Shown: positions 47,037-55,635 of the stretch, piece after piece
How positions within the stretch are numbered: the first letter of the stretch is position 1
Layout: every line of letters starts with the position of its first letter
Source: Nevskiales bacterium
GTDB lineage: Bacteria > Pseudomonadota > Gammaproteobacteria > Nevskiales > Nevskiaceae
Assembly: GCA_028698335.1 (NCBI GenBank)
Contig: JAQVDP010000009.1
Span: 124,001 to 188,000, forward strand
Direction of reading: 5' to 3'
Length of the DNA: 64,000 nucleotides
Notes under the pieces: model-generated
The model's input: the letters and a program-made list of their open reading frames with translations, nothing else
Databases searched by the model: none
Told to the model about the DNA's origin: nothing
Position numbers and translations under genes: made by a program

Positions 47037-48043
47037 CCGCGCCCATCGACCTCGACGCGCTGGTACAGGCCCTCCAGGCCGGCAGCGGCGTCGCGCACAA
47101 GCGCGACATCGCCGAGGTCGTCACCGCGCTGGGCATCGGCGGCGACAGCGCGGTGGCGGTCGGCGACGATTGCGCCGCGATCCCCGAAACACACGGCCAC
47201 GGTCACCTGCTGCTGGCGATCGAGGGCTTCATTCCGGCCTTCGTCGAGCGCGATCCCTGGTTCGCCGGCTGGTGCGGGGTGATGGTCAACGTCTCCGACA
47301 TCTACGCGATGGGCGGACGGCCATTGGCGATCGTCGATGCGCTGTGGGGTCGCGGCGGGCCGGCAACCCAGGCGCTGATGGAAGGGATGCGCGCCGCCGC
47401 GCAGTGCTACCGCGTGCCGGTGGTCGGTGGGCACAGCAACCTGCGCAGCGACGGCGAACAGCTCGCGGTTGCCGTGCTCGGACGCGCCGAGCGTCTGCTC
47501 ACCAGCTTCGATGCGCGGCCCGGCGACTGGCTGATGGCGGCGATCGATCTGCGCGGCGCCTATCGCGAGCCGTTTGCGCACTGGAACTGCACGACCGGCG
47601 TCGAGCCGGCGCGCCTGCGCGGTGATCTGGAGATCCTGCCGGCGCTGGCCGAGGAAGGCCTGTGTCGCAGTGCCAAGGACATCTCCCAGGCCGGGGTGCT
47701 CGGCACCGCGCTGATGCTGCTGGAGTGCTCCAATGTCGGCGCCGAGATCGACGTCGCCGCGGTGCCGCATCCGCAGGGGGTGGACCCCCTGCGCTGGCTG
47801 ACCGGGACCTTTCCCAGCTTCGGCTTCGTGATGGCCGTCGCGCCGGAGCATCGCGCGGTGGTCGAGCAGTGCTTCGCCGACCGCGGCATCGGTGTCGCCG
47901 CCATCGGCCGCTGTGACGACAGCCGCCAGCTCGTGCTGCGTGAAGGGCTTCGGCGCGGCCTGGCTTGGGACTTCGCGCGCACGGCACTGACCGGTTGTGC
48001 GCCGGCCCCTCATTCGACCCAGCAGGAGAAACGTTGTGCCTGA
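47033..48043 (+). CDS. nitF: AIR-synthase-like protein, Sll0787 family
   Basis: 336 residues. PurM/ThiL/SelD-type ATP-dependent fold: IGGDSAVAVGDDCAAIPE (metal and phosphate binding), GWCGVMVNVSDIYAMGGRPLAIVDAL, and VPVVGGHSNLRSDGEQLAVAVLGRA, then the C-terminal domain with CRSAKDISQAGVLGTALMLLECS and FGFVMAVAPEH. Such enzymes activate an amide or carboxylate oxygen with ATP; here the substrate is unknown. Start overlaps nitE by ATGA and its end overlaps nitG by 8 nt, so translation is tightly coupled. Conserved third-of-the-cluster partner of nitrilase and radical SAM proteins. Confidence 0.9.
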   Translation: MTAPIDLDALVQALQAGSGVAHKRDIAEVVTALGIGGDSAVAVGDDCAAIPETHGHGHLLLAIEGFIPAFVERDPWFAGWCGVMVNVSDIYAMGGRPLAIVDALWGRGGPATQALMEGMRAAAQCYRVPVVGGHSNLRSDGEQLAVAVLGRAERLLTSFDARPGDWLMAAIDLRGAYREPFAHWNCTTGVEPARLRGDLEILPALAEEGLCRSAKDISQAGVLGTALMLLECSNVGAEIDVAAVPHPQGVDPLRWLTGTFPSFGFVMAVAPEHRAVVEQCFADRGIGVAAIGRCDDSRQLVLREGLRRGLAWDFARTALTGCAPAPHSTQQEKRCA

Positions 48044-48323
48044 GGTTCGCTTCCGGGTGCGCTGGCCGGACCAGCGCCAGACGTTGTGCTATTCGCCGTC
48101 GAGCACGATCAAGGACGCGCTGCGTCTCAACCATCCCTATGGCGTCGGCGAGTTCGTCGAGCGCTGCACCGCGGCGCTGGAGCATGCCAGCGCCCGCGTC
48201 GCGCAGAAATACGGCATGGGCTGTGGCCAGGCAATGGCGCAGATCGGCGCGATTCGCAGCGGCGCGCAGGCATTCATCGACGACCCGGATGCCCGGATCA
48301 CCGTCGAGACTTTCGAGGACTAG
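48036..48323 (+). CDS. nitG: MSMEG_0570-family nitrogen-starvation response protein
   Basis: 95 residues starting at a GTG at 48036, chosen because AGGAG lies 7 nt before it; an upstream in-frame ATG at 47997 lies deep in nitF. The short protein begins VPEVRFRVRWPDQRQTLCYSPSS and continues ALRLNHPYGVGEFVERCTAALEHASARVAQKYGMGC, features of the MSMEG_0570 family, known only from Nit1C-like clusters. Possibly a small accessory or carrier protein; no motif indicates enzymatic activity. Overlaps nitF by 8 nt and precedes nitH by 4 nt. Confidence 0.88.
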   Translation: MPEVRFRVRWPDQRQTLCYSPSSTIKDALRLNHPYGVGEFVERCTAALEHASARVAQKYGMGCGQAMAQIGAIRSGAQAFIDDPDARITVETFED

Positions 48324-48327
48324 AACG

Positions 48328-49650
48328 ATGTCGAAACACTGGAACGTGGCCGCGCTGGATCCGGCCGATGCCTGCTTCGTCGGACCCCGGCGGGTCGCGG
48401 TGGCGATCGTCGGCGGTGGCCAGGCGGGGTTGGCGATGAGCTGGCATCTGCAGCAGGCGGGCATCGAGCACGTGGTGTTCGAGCGCAAGCGCTGCTTCAG
48501 CGAATGGCGCGACGCGCGCTGGGACTCGTTCTGCCTGGTGACGCCGAACTGGCAGTGCCGGCTGCCGGGCTTCAGCTACGACGGCGCCTACGGCGGCAGC
48601 GATCCGCACGGCTTCATGCTCAAGGACCAGATCGTCGAGTACCTCGATGCCTACCGCGCCAGTTTCGAGCCGCCGCTGCTGGAGGGCGTCGAGGTGCAGT
48701 CGGTGCGTCAGACCGTCGACGGCGACTTCGCCGTGCGCACCAGCGCCGGGGACTATCTGGCCGGGCAGGTGGTGATCGCCAACGGCGTCTATTCGGTGCC
48801 GGTGATTCCGCGTTGCGCCGAGCGTCTGCCCGCCGACATCCTGCAGCTGCATTCGTCGAACTACCGCAATCCGCAGTCGATGCCGGACGGCGCGACGCTG
48901 GTCGTCGGCAGCGGCCAGTCCGGCTGCCAGATCGCCGAGGATCTGCACATCGCCGGCCGCGACGTGCATCTGTGCGTCGGCAGCGCGCCGCGCTCGCCGC
49001 GGGTATACCGCGGGCGCGAGGTCACCGACTGGCTGACCGACTCGGGCTACTACGACATCCCGTTCGACCGCCATCCGCAGGGTGAGTCGGTACGCGAGAA
49101 GACCAATCACTATCTGACCGGCCGCGACGGTGGCCGCGAGATCGACCTGCGCCGGCGCGCGCTGGAAGGCATGAAGCTCTATGGCAGTTTCCGCGACGTC
49201 AGCGGTACGCAGCTGCACTTCGCGCCGGATCTGACCCGGCATCTCGACCGCGCCGACGCCTCGTACAACGGCATCCGCGCGCTGGTCGACCAGTACATCG
49301 CCGAGGCCGGCATCGACGCGCCGGTCGAGCCGCCGTACACACCGCCGTGGGCGCCCGAGTCGGAGACCACCGAACTCGACTTCGTCGATGCCGGCATCCG
49401 CAGCGTGGTCTGGGCGATCGGCTTCCGGCCCGACTACGCCTGGGCGCAGCTGCCGGTATTTGACGGTCGCGGACACCCGGTGCATCACCGCGGCGTCACG
49501 CCGCTGGCGGGCGTCTACTTTCTCGGCCTGAGCTGGCAGAACACCTGGGGTTCCGGGCGCTTCGCCGACGTCGGCAAGGATGCCGAGTATCTGCTGGGCT
49601 ATATCCGCGCGGCCGCCGAGCGCTCGCACCGGAACAGCCGCGCGGCCTGA
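48328..49650 (+). CDS. nitH: Flavin-dependent oxidoreductase, MSMEG_0569 family
   Basis: 440 residues from the ATG at 48328, with GAGG upstream. FAD-binding Rossmann motif VAIVGGGQAGLAMSWHLQQ at about 24-42, then FCLVTPNWQCRLPG and the second dinucleotide motif LVVGSGQSGCQIAEDLHIAG at about 190; layout resembles flavin monooxygenases of the YUCCA/FMO kind. The C-terminal GVTPLAGVYFLGLSWQNTWGS closes the FAD domain. Last gene of Nit1C; an oxygenase here suggests oxidative processing of an organic nitrogen compound, substrate unknown. It ends 25 bp from the convergent NUDIX gene. Confidence 0.9.
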   Translation: MSKHWNVAALDPADACFVGPRRVAVAIVGGGQAGLAMSWHLQQAGIEHVVFERKRCFSEWRDARWDSFCLVTPNWQCRLPGFSYDGAYGGSDPHGFMLKDQIVEYLDAYRASFEPPLLEGVEVQSVRQTVDGDFAVRTSAGDYLAGQVVIANGVYSVPVIPRCAERLPADILQLHSSNYRNPQSMPDGATLVVGSGQSGCQIAEDLHIAGRDVHLCVGSAPRSPRVYRGREVTDWLTDSGYYDIPFDRHPQGESVREKTNHYLTGRDGGREIDLRRRALEGMKLYGSFRDVSGTQLHFAPDLTRHLDRADASYNGIRALVDQYIAEAGIDAPVEPPYTPPWAPESETTELDFVDAGIRSVVWAIGFRPDYAWAQLPVFDGRGHPVHHRGVTPLAGVYFLGLSWQNTWGSGRFADVGKDAEYLLGYIRAAAERSHRNSRAA

Positions 49651-49674
49651 GTCCGGGCGGGCGCCGGGCCGGCC

Positions 49675-50274
49675 TCAGGCCTGGGGATCGTCGCCCGGGA
49701 CTTCCGGGCGCTGCGGCGGGCGCGGCTTGTAGGTCAGGTCCAGCGTGTGGGTCACGAACTGCCGGTCGTTGGCGCGATCCTCGAAGAAATGCCTGAGGCT
49801 GTGCCAGATCGTCGGGAAGGCGATCTCGTCCCAGGGGATCTCGTCCTCGCGCATCAGCACGACCTCGGAGCTTTCCGGCGTCGGGCCGTAGTGCGCGCTG
49901 AGCAGGCGTCCGCAGTGGATCATGTAGACCTGACTGACGTAGGGCACGTTGATCACCATCAGCAGCGGTCCGACCTCGACTTCGCCCAGCGACTCCTCCC
50001 GGGCCTCGCGCGCGGCGCCGGCGGCGCTGGTTTCGTTCATCTCCATGAACCCGGCCGGAAACGTCCACAACCCCTTGCGCGGCTCGATGTTGCGGCGGCA
50101 CATCAGCACGCGGCCGTCCTCCCATTCCGGGATCACGCCGACGATCACCTTCGGATTGCGGTACTGGATGTGGCCGCACTCCGGGCAGATGTGGCGGGGC
50201 AGGTGATCGTCCTCCGGCAGGCGGAATTCCACCGCGTGTCCGCAGACGTTGCAGTAACGGGTTTCTGGGTTCAT
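49675..50274 (-). CDS. NUDIX hydrolase with N-terminal zinc ribbon
   Basis: 199 residues from the ATG at 50274 (a GTG four codons earlier is possible). Zinc ribbon CNVCGHAVEFRLPEDD-CPECG at residues about 7-35, then the NUDIX domain with GLWTFPAGFMEMNE and the box GFMEMNE-x7-REAREESLGE. NudC-like zinc-ribbon NUDIX enzymes hydrolyse ADP-ribose, NADH or similar nucleotides; the usual SQPWPFPxS motif of NudC is absent, so it is not NADH-decapping NudC. Convergent with nitH and divergent from the repeat-rich outer-membrane protein. Substrate not determined. Confidence 0.87.
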   Translation of the reverse strand: MNPETRYCNVCGHAVEFRLPEDDHLPRHICPECGHIQYRNPKVIVGVIPEWEDGRVLMCRRNIEPRKGLWTFPAGFMEMNETSAAGAAREAREESLGEVEVGPLLMVINVPYVSQVYMIHCGRLLSAHYGPTPESSEVVLMREDEIPWDEIAFPTIWHSLRHFFEDRANDRQFVTHTLDLTYKPRPPQRPEVPGDDPQA

Positions 50275-50376
50275 AAGCGGCTTCACTATACCGGGTCAGT
50301 GGATTTGCGCGCTGAAATCGGTGAACATTTTGCGCCGCAGATACCCATAAACAGGTCAATGACTCCCGGGGGACAC

Positions 50377-51363
50377 ATGAAGAATATCGGGCTGCTGATT
50401 ATCGGTCTTGCGTTGGCGGCACCCCTGCACGCGCAGGACGACGTCACCGCAGACAGTTTCGCGACCGGCTCGCAGAGCCCGGATGCGTTCGCCGCGGATG
50501 CGCAGAGTGCCGATGCCTTTGCATCGGATACGCCGAGCGCGGACGCCTTCTCGTCGGACGGCGCCGCCGGCGGCGATGCGCCCGCATCCGGTGCGGATGC
50601 ATTCGCCTCCGATGCCCAGAGCGCCGACGCGTTCGCGTCGGACGCGCAGACGGCGGACAGCTTCTCTTCCGACAGCGTCGACGCCAACAGCTTCAGCTCC
50701 GGCGCGCCGGACGCGAACAGCTTCTCGTCGGACCCGTCGGATGCCAACAGCTTCAGCTCCGAGCCGGCCGACTCCAACAGTTTCAGCAGCGACGCCAACA
50801 GCTTCGGCGGCGACAGCGGCGGTTACGACAGCACGTCGACCTACGGCGAGGAAGAGGCGGAGGACAAGCCGGATCCGATTCCGCTGTACGTCGGCGCCGA
50901 CTACGCCTGGACCACCGTGTCGTTCTCCGACCCGGATCTGAAGGCGGCCTTCGGCGGCGAGCAGTTCGATTCGAACATGATCAAGCTGCGCGCCGGGGTC
51001 CGTCTGTTCAAGAAGATCGGACTCGAGGCGCAGTACGGCCTGCGCGATCAGGACGTGGGTGAACTCGATTCCGACGAGTTCTCGACCGCCAACTACTACG
51101 GCGTCTATCTGGTGCCGACGGGTGTGCTGCTCGATCTGATCGAGGTCGGCGCGGCGGTCGGCTATTCGCAGACCAAGCTGGAGCGCGGCAACGCGTCCGA
51201 GACGCTCAGCGGTGCCAGCTTCGGGGTGAATTTCGAGGTGCCGCTGCTGACCACCGAGCGTATCGATCTGCGCATCGGAGGCGGAGGTACCGTGTACCGC
51301 GCGCAGAACTCGGCGCGCCTCTACGGGTATCATGCCGGCATCCGCATGGATTTCCGGATCTGA
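50377..51363 (+). CDS. Outer-membrane beta-barrel protein with acidic decapeptide repeats
   Basis: 328 residues. Signal peptide MKNIGLLIIGLALAAPLHA; mature protein starts at Gln20. Residues 26-146 contain about twelve near-repeats of a ten-residue unit, [DN]-[AS]-F-[AS]-S-D-x-x-x-A, first as DAFASD then as NSFSSD. After an acidic hinge (YGEEEAEDKPDP) the C-terminal 165 residues form an eight-strand OmpA-like barrel pattern (PLYVGADYAWTTVSF to RLYGYHAGIRMDFRI), ending in the aromatic/hydrophobic signature, though with Ile last. The barrel half matches surface proteins of many gammaproteobacteria; the repeat half I do not recognise. Ends at a strong terminator. Confidence 0.8.
   Translation: MKNIGLLIIGLALAAPLHAQDDVTADSFATGSQSPDAFAADAQSADAFASDTPSADAFSSDGAAGGDAPASGADAFASDAQSADAFASDAQTADSFSSDSVDANSFSSGAPDANSFSSDPSDANSFSSEPADSNSFSSDANSFGGDSGGYDSTSTYGEEEAEDKPDPIPLYVGADYAWTTVSFSDPDLKAAFGGEQFDSNMIKLRAGVRLFKKIGLEAQYGLRDQDVGELDSDEFSTANYYGVYLVPTGVLLDLIEVGAAVGYSQTKLERGNASETLSGASFGVNFEVPLLTTERIDLRIGGGGTVYRAQNSARLYGYHAGIRMDFRI
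50452..50814 (+). repeat. About twelve imperfect 30-bp tandem repeats inside the outer-membrane protein gene
   Basis: Codes for the decapeptide array; units 10 residues long except one of 18 (56-73) and two short ones at the end. Third positions vary, so the array is old or selected at protein level rather than freshly expanded. Confidence 0.75.
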
Positions 51364-51388
51364 GCGCAGGCGCGATTGCAGATGCGAA

Positions 51389-51413
51389 AAGGCGGCCGTC
51401 AGGCCGCCTTTTT
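51389..51413 (+). terminator. Rho-independent terminator after the repeat outer-membrane protein
   Basis: AAGGCGGCC-GTCA-GGCCGCC followed by TTTTT, 26 nt after the stop codon. Confidence 0.9.
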
Positions 51414-51475
51414 CGTCGCCCCGGTTCGAGGGGCGGGATCGTGCCGTCGTCGGGCCGATCGAATCCGGATGTGAA

Positions 51476-51562
51476 TGGTGCCGAAGGAGAGACTCGAACT
51501 CTCACGGGTTTAACCCCGGCGGATTTTGAGTCCGCTGCGTCTACCGATTCCGCCACTTCGGC
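51476..51562 (-). tRNA. tRNA-Leu (anticodon CAA), CCA encoded
   Basis: Reads on the minus strand from GCCGAAG to CTTCGGC-A-CCA, with a perfect 7-bp acceptor stem, the D-loop GGTAGACGC, an anticodon stem-loop GCGGA-CTCAAAA-TCCGC (anticodon CAA, decoding UUG), a long class II variable arm as in all leucine tRNAs, and a T-arm GAGAG-TTCGAGT-CTCTC. The CCA end is genome-encoded. Confidence 0.96.
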
Positions 51563-51679
51563 ATGCCCGGTGCAGTCGCTGTCGGGCGGTGGGCCGCGCA
51601 TTATATCCGCGCGGCGCCGGTGTGGCGATGGCGATGGCGCGCCGCGGCGAGGGACGCAAAGGATGTGGTGCTGAACCAG

Positions 51680-52711
51680 ATGCGCAGAAGCGATTTTCAC
51701 TATGACCTCCCGGATGAGCTGATTGCCCAGCATCCGGCCGACCGCCGTTCCGCCAGCCGCCTGTTGCAGGTCGGCCCCGGCGATCTGCTGCGGGACCGGA
51801 TGATGGTCGATCTCCCCGGGCTGCTGGCGCCGGGCGATCTGCTGGTGTTCAACGACACCCGCGTGATTCCGGCGCGGGTGTTCGGAGTCAAGCCGACGGG
51901 CGGGCGGGTCGAGATCCTGGTCGAGCGGGTGCTCGATCACGGCCGCTTTCGCGCGCAGCTCGGCGTCAGCAAGAAGCCGCGACCGGGCACCGAGATTCTC
52001 GTCGGCGACGAGCGCCTGACCGTGCTCGGTCGCGACGATGACCTGTTCGAGCTGCAGTACGACGGTGCCGACGGCGTGCTCGGTTTTCTCGAACGCGCCG
52101 GGCGCCTGCCGCTGCCGCCGTACATCACGCACGCGCCGGAACACGAGGACCTCGAACGCTACCAGACCGTGTTTGCGCGCGAGCCGGGCGCGGTGGCGGC
52201 GCCGACGGCGGGCCTGCACTTCGACCGCGAACTGCTCGACGCCCTGACGGCGCATGGGGTCGAGACCGCGACGCTGACACTGCATGTCGGCGCCGGCACC
52301 TTCCAGCCGGTCCGGGTCGACGACCTGTCCGAGCACCGCATGCACGCCGAGCGTTACTCGATCGGCGAAGCGCTCTGCGCCGCGATGACCGCGTGCCGGG
52401 AACGGGGTGGCCGCGTGGTGGCTGTCGGCACCACGGTGACGCGGGCGCTGGAGTCGGCGGCGCTGGCGCAGGACAGCGAGCGCGTGGTCGCGCCGTGCAG
52501 CGACGAAACGCGGTTGTTCATCACCCCGGGCTATCGCTTCCGTGTGGTCGACCGCCTGCTGACCAATTTCCATCTGCCGGAGTCGACGCTGCTGATGCTG
52601 GTCAGCGCCTACGCGGGCTACGAGCGGATGATGGCGGCCTACCGTCATGCGGTGGCGCAGCGCTACCGCTTCTTCAGTTACGGCGACGCGATGCTGATCG
52701 ATCCGAACTGA
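51680..52711 (+). CDS. queA: S-adenosylmethionine:tRNA ribosyltransferase-isomerase
   Basis: 343 residues from the ATG at 51680, at the family-typical start [19 protein letters not shown]. Adds the epoxycyclopentanediol ring to preQ1 in tRNA anticodons, the penultimate queuosine step. Conserved blocks are [44 protein letters not shown], and [16 protein letters not shown], all intact. Faces a terminator. tgt, its usual operon partner, lies 4.7 kb downstream on the same strand with an opposite-strand cytochrome bd operon between them. Confidence 0.95.
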   Translation: MRRSDFHYDLPDELIAQHPADRRSASRLLQVGPGDLLRDRMMVDLPGLLAPGDLLVFNDTRVIPARVFGVKPTGGRVEILVERVLDHGRFRAQLGVSKKPRPGTEILVGDERLTVLGRDDDLFELQYDGADGVLGFLERAGRLPLPPYITHAPEHEDLERYQTVFAREPGAVAAPTAGLHFDRELLDALTAHGVETATLTLHVGAGTFQPVRVDDLSEHRMHAERYSIGEALCAAMTACRERGGRVVAVGTTVTRALESAALAQDSERVVAPCSDETRLFITPGYRFRVVDRLLTNFHLPESTLLMLVSAYAGYERMMAAYRHAVAQRYRFFSYGDAMLIDPN

Positions 52712-52729
52712 CGGGGCTGGCGGGCATAC

Positions 52730-52761
52730 AAAAACGCCCGCCGGAGCGGCGGGCGCTTTTT
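52730..52761. terminator. Bidirectional terminator between queA and cydX
   Basis: CGCCCGCCG-GAG-CGGCGGGCG with A5 before and T5 after (after one C), so it can stop transcription from both sides. Confidence 0.88.
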
Positions 52762-52788
52762 GCATGCGTCAGTGATGAAAAGGCGGGG

Positions 52789-52908
52789 TCAGTCCGGGTC
52801 GGCGGGCGCGGGCAATGCCCGCGCGTCCTGGGCTTCCAGCCACAGCAGGTTCATGGTGGCCAGCAGCACGGCAAAGCCGAGGCCGAGGATCCAGGTGAAA
52901 TACCACAT
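52789..52908 (-). CDS. cydX: Cytochrome bd small subunit CydX
   Basis: 39 residues: MWYFTWILGLGFAVLLATMN and then a Trp-Leu-Glu-containing polar tail. The MWYFxW start and single transmembrane helix are diagnostic of CydX/YbgT, which stabilises the heme groups of the bd oxidase. GGAG lies 7 nt before the ATG. It follows cydB by 17 nt and ends at a strong terminator, closing the operon. Confidence 0.92.
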   Translation of the reverse strand: MWYFTWILGLGFAVLLATMNLLWLEAQDARALPAPADPD

Positions 52909-52925
52909 GACGGTTCTCCGGTGAG

Positions 52926-54062
52926 TCAGTACAGGGATTTGCTGTTCTCGGCGATGTAGGCGCGGGTGACCTTGCCGCCCATCACGCGGTAGGCCCATGC
53001 GGTATAGGCCAGCATCAGCGGGGTGAAGATCAGGGTCACCCACAGCATCACCTCCAGCGTGATCCGGCTCGACACCGCGTCCCATGCGGTCAGGCTCATC
53101 GACGGTTCGATCGACGACGGCAGCACGAACGGGAACAGGCCGACGCCGGCGGTCAGGATCACCGCTGCGCAGACCAGCGACGATGCGACGAACGCGGTCA
53201 TCGTGCGGCCGCGCCGCGCGGACAGGATCGCGGCAATGGCGCCGACATAGGCCAGCGCCGGAATCAGCCACAGCACCGGGATCTGCCGGTAGTTGGCGAG
53301 CCAGGCGCCGGGTTCGCGGGCGACCGTCTTCATCAGCGGATTGAGCACGCTGCCGATGTCCGGGATCTGGGTGACGGCGTAGCCGTGCATGCGCCAGACC
53401 ACGACGCCGGCGACGCTGAACGCCGCCATCATCACCACGGCGCTGATCGAGACCGCACGCACCGCGCGGGCCTGCACCTGGCCGTCGGTGCGGTGGCTCA
53501 GGAAGGTCGCGCCCTGCAGCGCGATCGCCGACAGGCTGACGACCCCGCACAGCAGCGCGAACGGGTTGAGCAGCGCCCAGAACGAGCCGTCGTAGTACGC
53601 CCGCAGGCTGTCGTCGAAGCGGAACGGCACGCCGAGGAACAGATTGCCGAAGGCGACGCCGAACACCAGCGCCGGCACCGCGCTGCCGACGACCAGGCCG
53701 CCGTCCCAGAGCCGGCGCCAGCGCGGATCCTGCAGCTTGGAGCGGTACTCGAAGCCGACCGGCCGGAAGAACAGCGCGAACAGGACCAGCAGCAGCGCCC
53801 AGTACAGGCCGGAGAAGGCGGTGGCGTAGACGAAGGGCCAGGCCGCGAAGATCGCGCCGCCGGCGGTGATGAACCACACCTGGTTGCCGTCCCAGTGCGG
53901 GGCGACGGTGTTGATCATCACGCGGCGGTCGGTGTCGTCGCGGCCGAGGAACGGCAGCAGCGTGCCGACTCCCATGTCGTGGCCGTCCATGATGGTGAAG
54001 CCGATCAGCAGCACGCCGACCAGGATCCACCATGCGAATTTCAGGGTCAGATAATCGAACAT
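52926..54062 (-). CDS. cydB: Cytochrome bd quinol oxidase subunit II
   Basis: 378 residues, 8-9 membrane helices. Begins MFDYLTLKFAWWILVGVLLIGFTIMDGHDMGVG, the CydB signature including the acidic residue in the proton-path region, with ISA-type loop segments WDGNQVWFITAGGAIFAAWP and CydB-conserved GVPFRFDDSLRAYYDGSFWALLNPFALLCG. Supports heme binding in subunit I and proton uptake. Starts 10 nt after the cydA stop, followed by cydX. With the long-Q-loop subunit I this is a bd-I-like quinol oxidase: high-affinity terminal oxidase for microaerobic respiration, less cyanide-sensitive than heme-copper oxidases. Confidence 0.95.
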   Translation of the reverse strand: MFDYLTLKFAWWILVGVLLIGFTIMDGHDMGVGTLLPFLGRDDTDRRVMINTVAPHWDGNQVWFITAGGAIFAAWPFVYATAFSGLYWALLLVLFALFFRPVGFEYRSKLQDPRWRRLWDGGLVVGSAVPALVFGVAFGNLFLGVPFRFDDSLRAYYDGSFWALLNPFALLCGVVSLSAIALQGATFLSHRTDGQVQARAVRAVSISAVVMMAAFSVAGVVVWRMHGYAVTQIPDIGSVLNPLMKTVAREPGAWLANYRQIPVLWLIPALAYVGAIAAILSARRGRTMTAFVASSLVCAAVILTAGVGLFPFVLPSSIEPSMSLTAWDAVSSRITLEVMLWVTLIFTPLMLAYTAWAYRVMGGKVTRAYIAENSKSLY

Positions 54063-54072
54063 GGCTTGGTCC

Positions 54073-55635
54073 TCAGGCGTGGGTCGCGGGCGTGCCCGGT
54101 GCGGGCGTGTCGGGATGCAGTACCGCCGGGCCCAGGCGCGCGTAGCGGATCATCAGGTACAGCTCGGCGGCCAGCAGTGCGGTGTAGAAGCCGGTGAAGG
54201 CCAGGATCGAGCCCCACAGATCGCCGGTGCCGAGGCTGGACGCCGACAGGTGGGTCGGCAGCATGCCGAACACGGTCCACGGCTGGCGGCCGTACTCGGC
54301 GACGAACCAGCCGGACTGCGCCGCGATCCACGGCAGCGGCAGCGACCACAGGGCCCAGCGCAGCAGCCAGCGTTTCTCCTGGAAGTTGCCGCGCGCGCTG
54401 TACCAGAACGCCAGGCCGAACAGCGCCAGGAACGAGAAGCCGAGTGCGACCATCAGGCGGAAGGTCCAGAACAGCGGCGCCACCTTCGGCACCGAGTCCA
54501 TCGTCGCCTGGTCGATGATCTCCGGCGTGACCGCGCTCAGGTCCTCGGTGTAGCGGCGCACCAGCAGGCCGTAGCCGAGATCCTCCTGATGCTGTTCGAA
54601 GCGTGAGCGGGCGTCGGTGTCGGCCGGATCCCGGCGCATCTGCTCCAGCGCGTTGACCGCGACGATGCCGGAGGCGATGCGTTCGCGATTGCCCTCCCGG
54701 ATCTCGCGGATGCCGGGCAGCTCCTCGTGGATCGAACGCGTCGCGATCAGGCCCAGCGCGTAGGGGATGCGGATCTCCCAGTCGTTGCGCTGCAGTTCCT
54801 CGTTGGGCCAGGCGACGATGTTGAACCCGGCGGGAGCGGGCTCGGTCTCCCACATCGCCTCGATCGCCGCAAGCTTGGACTTCTGCGACTCGGTGACCGC
54901 GTAGCCGGATTCGTCGCCGAGCACGATGACCGAAGCCGCCGACGCCAGGCCGAAGGCCGCCGCCGCGCGGAACGAGCGCCGGAAGAACTCGGTGTGCTGG
55001 TTGCGCAGCAGGTGCCAGGCGGAGATCGCGAGCACGAACACCGCGCCGGTGACGTAGCCGGACGAAACCGTGTGCACGAACTTGGCCTGGGCGGTCGGAT
55101 TGAACATCAGCGCCCAGAAGTCGAGCAGCTCCATGCGCATCGTCACCGGATTGAAGGCCGAGCCGACCGGGTCCTGCATCCAGCCGTTGGCGACCAGGAT
55201 CAGCACCGCCGACAGGTTGGAGGCGAAGGCGAGCAGCGTCGTCACCGCCAGATGGCCGGCCCTGCTCAGGCGCTGCCAGCCGAAGAAGAACAGGCCGAGC
55301 ATGGTCGACTCGAGGAAGAACGCCGCCAGGCCCTCGATGGCCAGCGGGGCGCCGAAGATGTCGCCGACGTAGTGGGAGTAGTACGACCAGTTGGTGCCGA
55401 ACTGGAACTCCATGGTGATGCCGGTGGCGACGCCGAGGGCGAAGTTGATGCCGAACAGCTTGCCCCAGTACTGCGTCATCTCACGGTAGATCGGCTTTTC
55501 GCTCATCACGTAAGCCGCCTCCATGATCACCAGCAGCCAGGACAGGCCGAGGGTCAGGGGAACGAACAGGAAGTGGTACATCGCGGTCACGGCGAATTGC
55601 AGCCGTGACAGCTCGACAACCGATGGATCGATCAT
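54073..55635 (-). CDS. cydA: Cytochrome bd quinol oxidase subunit I (long Q-loop)
   Basis: 520 residues from the ATG at 55635, overlapping cydP by ATGA. Heme-ligand regions are intact: H21 in RLQFAVTAMYHFLF (heme b595), the His of KFVHTVSSGYVTG (heme b558) and the Met of FRLMVALGF (b558). The Q-loop carries the C-terminal insertion of E. coli type, with HQEDLGYGLLVRRYTEDL, and total length matches E. coli CydA; CioA-type enzymes are shorter. So it is bd-I-like, not the cyanide-insensitive CIO subtype. Operon order DUF2946-small protein-cydP-cydA-cydB-cydX; an FNR-type box precedes the operon. Confidence 0.95.
   Translation of the reverse strand: MIDPSVVELSRLQFAVTAMYHFLFVPLTLGLSWLLVIMEAAYVMSEKPIYREMTQYWGKLFGINFALGVATGITMEFQFGTNWSYYSHYVGDIFGAPLAIEGLAAFFLESTMLGLFFFGWQRLSRAGHLAVTTLLAFASNLSAVLILVANGWMQDPVGSAFNPVTMRMELLDFWALMFNPTAQAKFVHTVSSGYVTGAVFVLAISAWHLLRNQHTEFFRRSFRAAAAFGLASAASVIVLGDESGYAVTESQKSKLAAIEAMWETEPAPAGFNIVAWPNEELQRNDWEIRIPYALGLIATRSIHEELPGIREIREGNRERIASGIVAVNALEQMRRDPADTDARSRFEQHQEDLGYGLLVRRYTEDLSAVTPEIIDQATMDSVPKVAPLFWTFRLMVALGFSFLALFGLAFWYSARGNFQEKRWLLRWALWSLPLPWIAAQSGWFVAEYGRQPWTVFGMLPTHLSASSLGTGDLWGSILAFTGFYTALLAAELYLMIRYARLGPAVLHPDTPAPGTPATHA

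Noticed and set aside
51563..51679. preQ1 riboswitch before queA
   Set aside because: Region is short, follows a tRNA gene and shows no aptamer-like hairpin with an A-rich tail.
54073..55635. Calling the oxidase a cyanide-insensitive CioAB because of the nearby Nit1C cluster
   Set aside because: Length of 520 residues and the long Q-loop match CydA of E. coli type; CioA is shorter.
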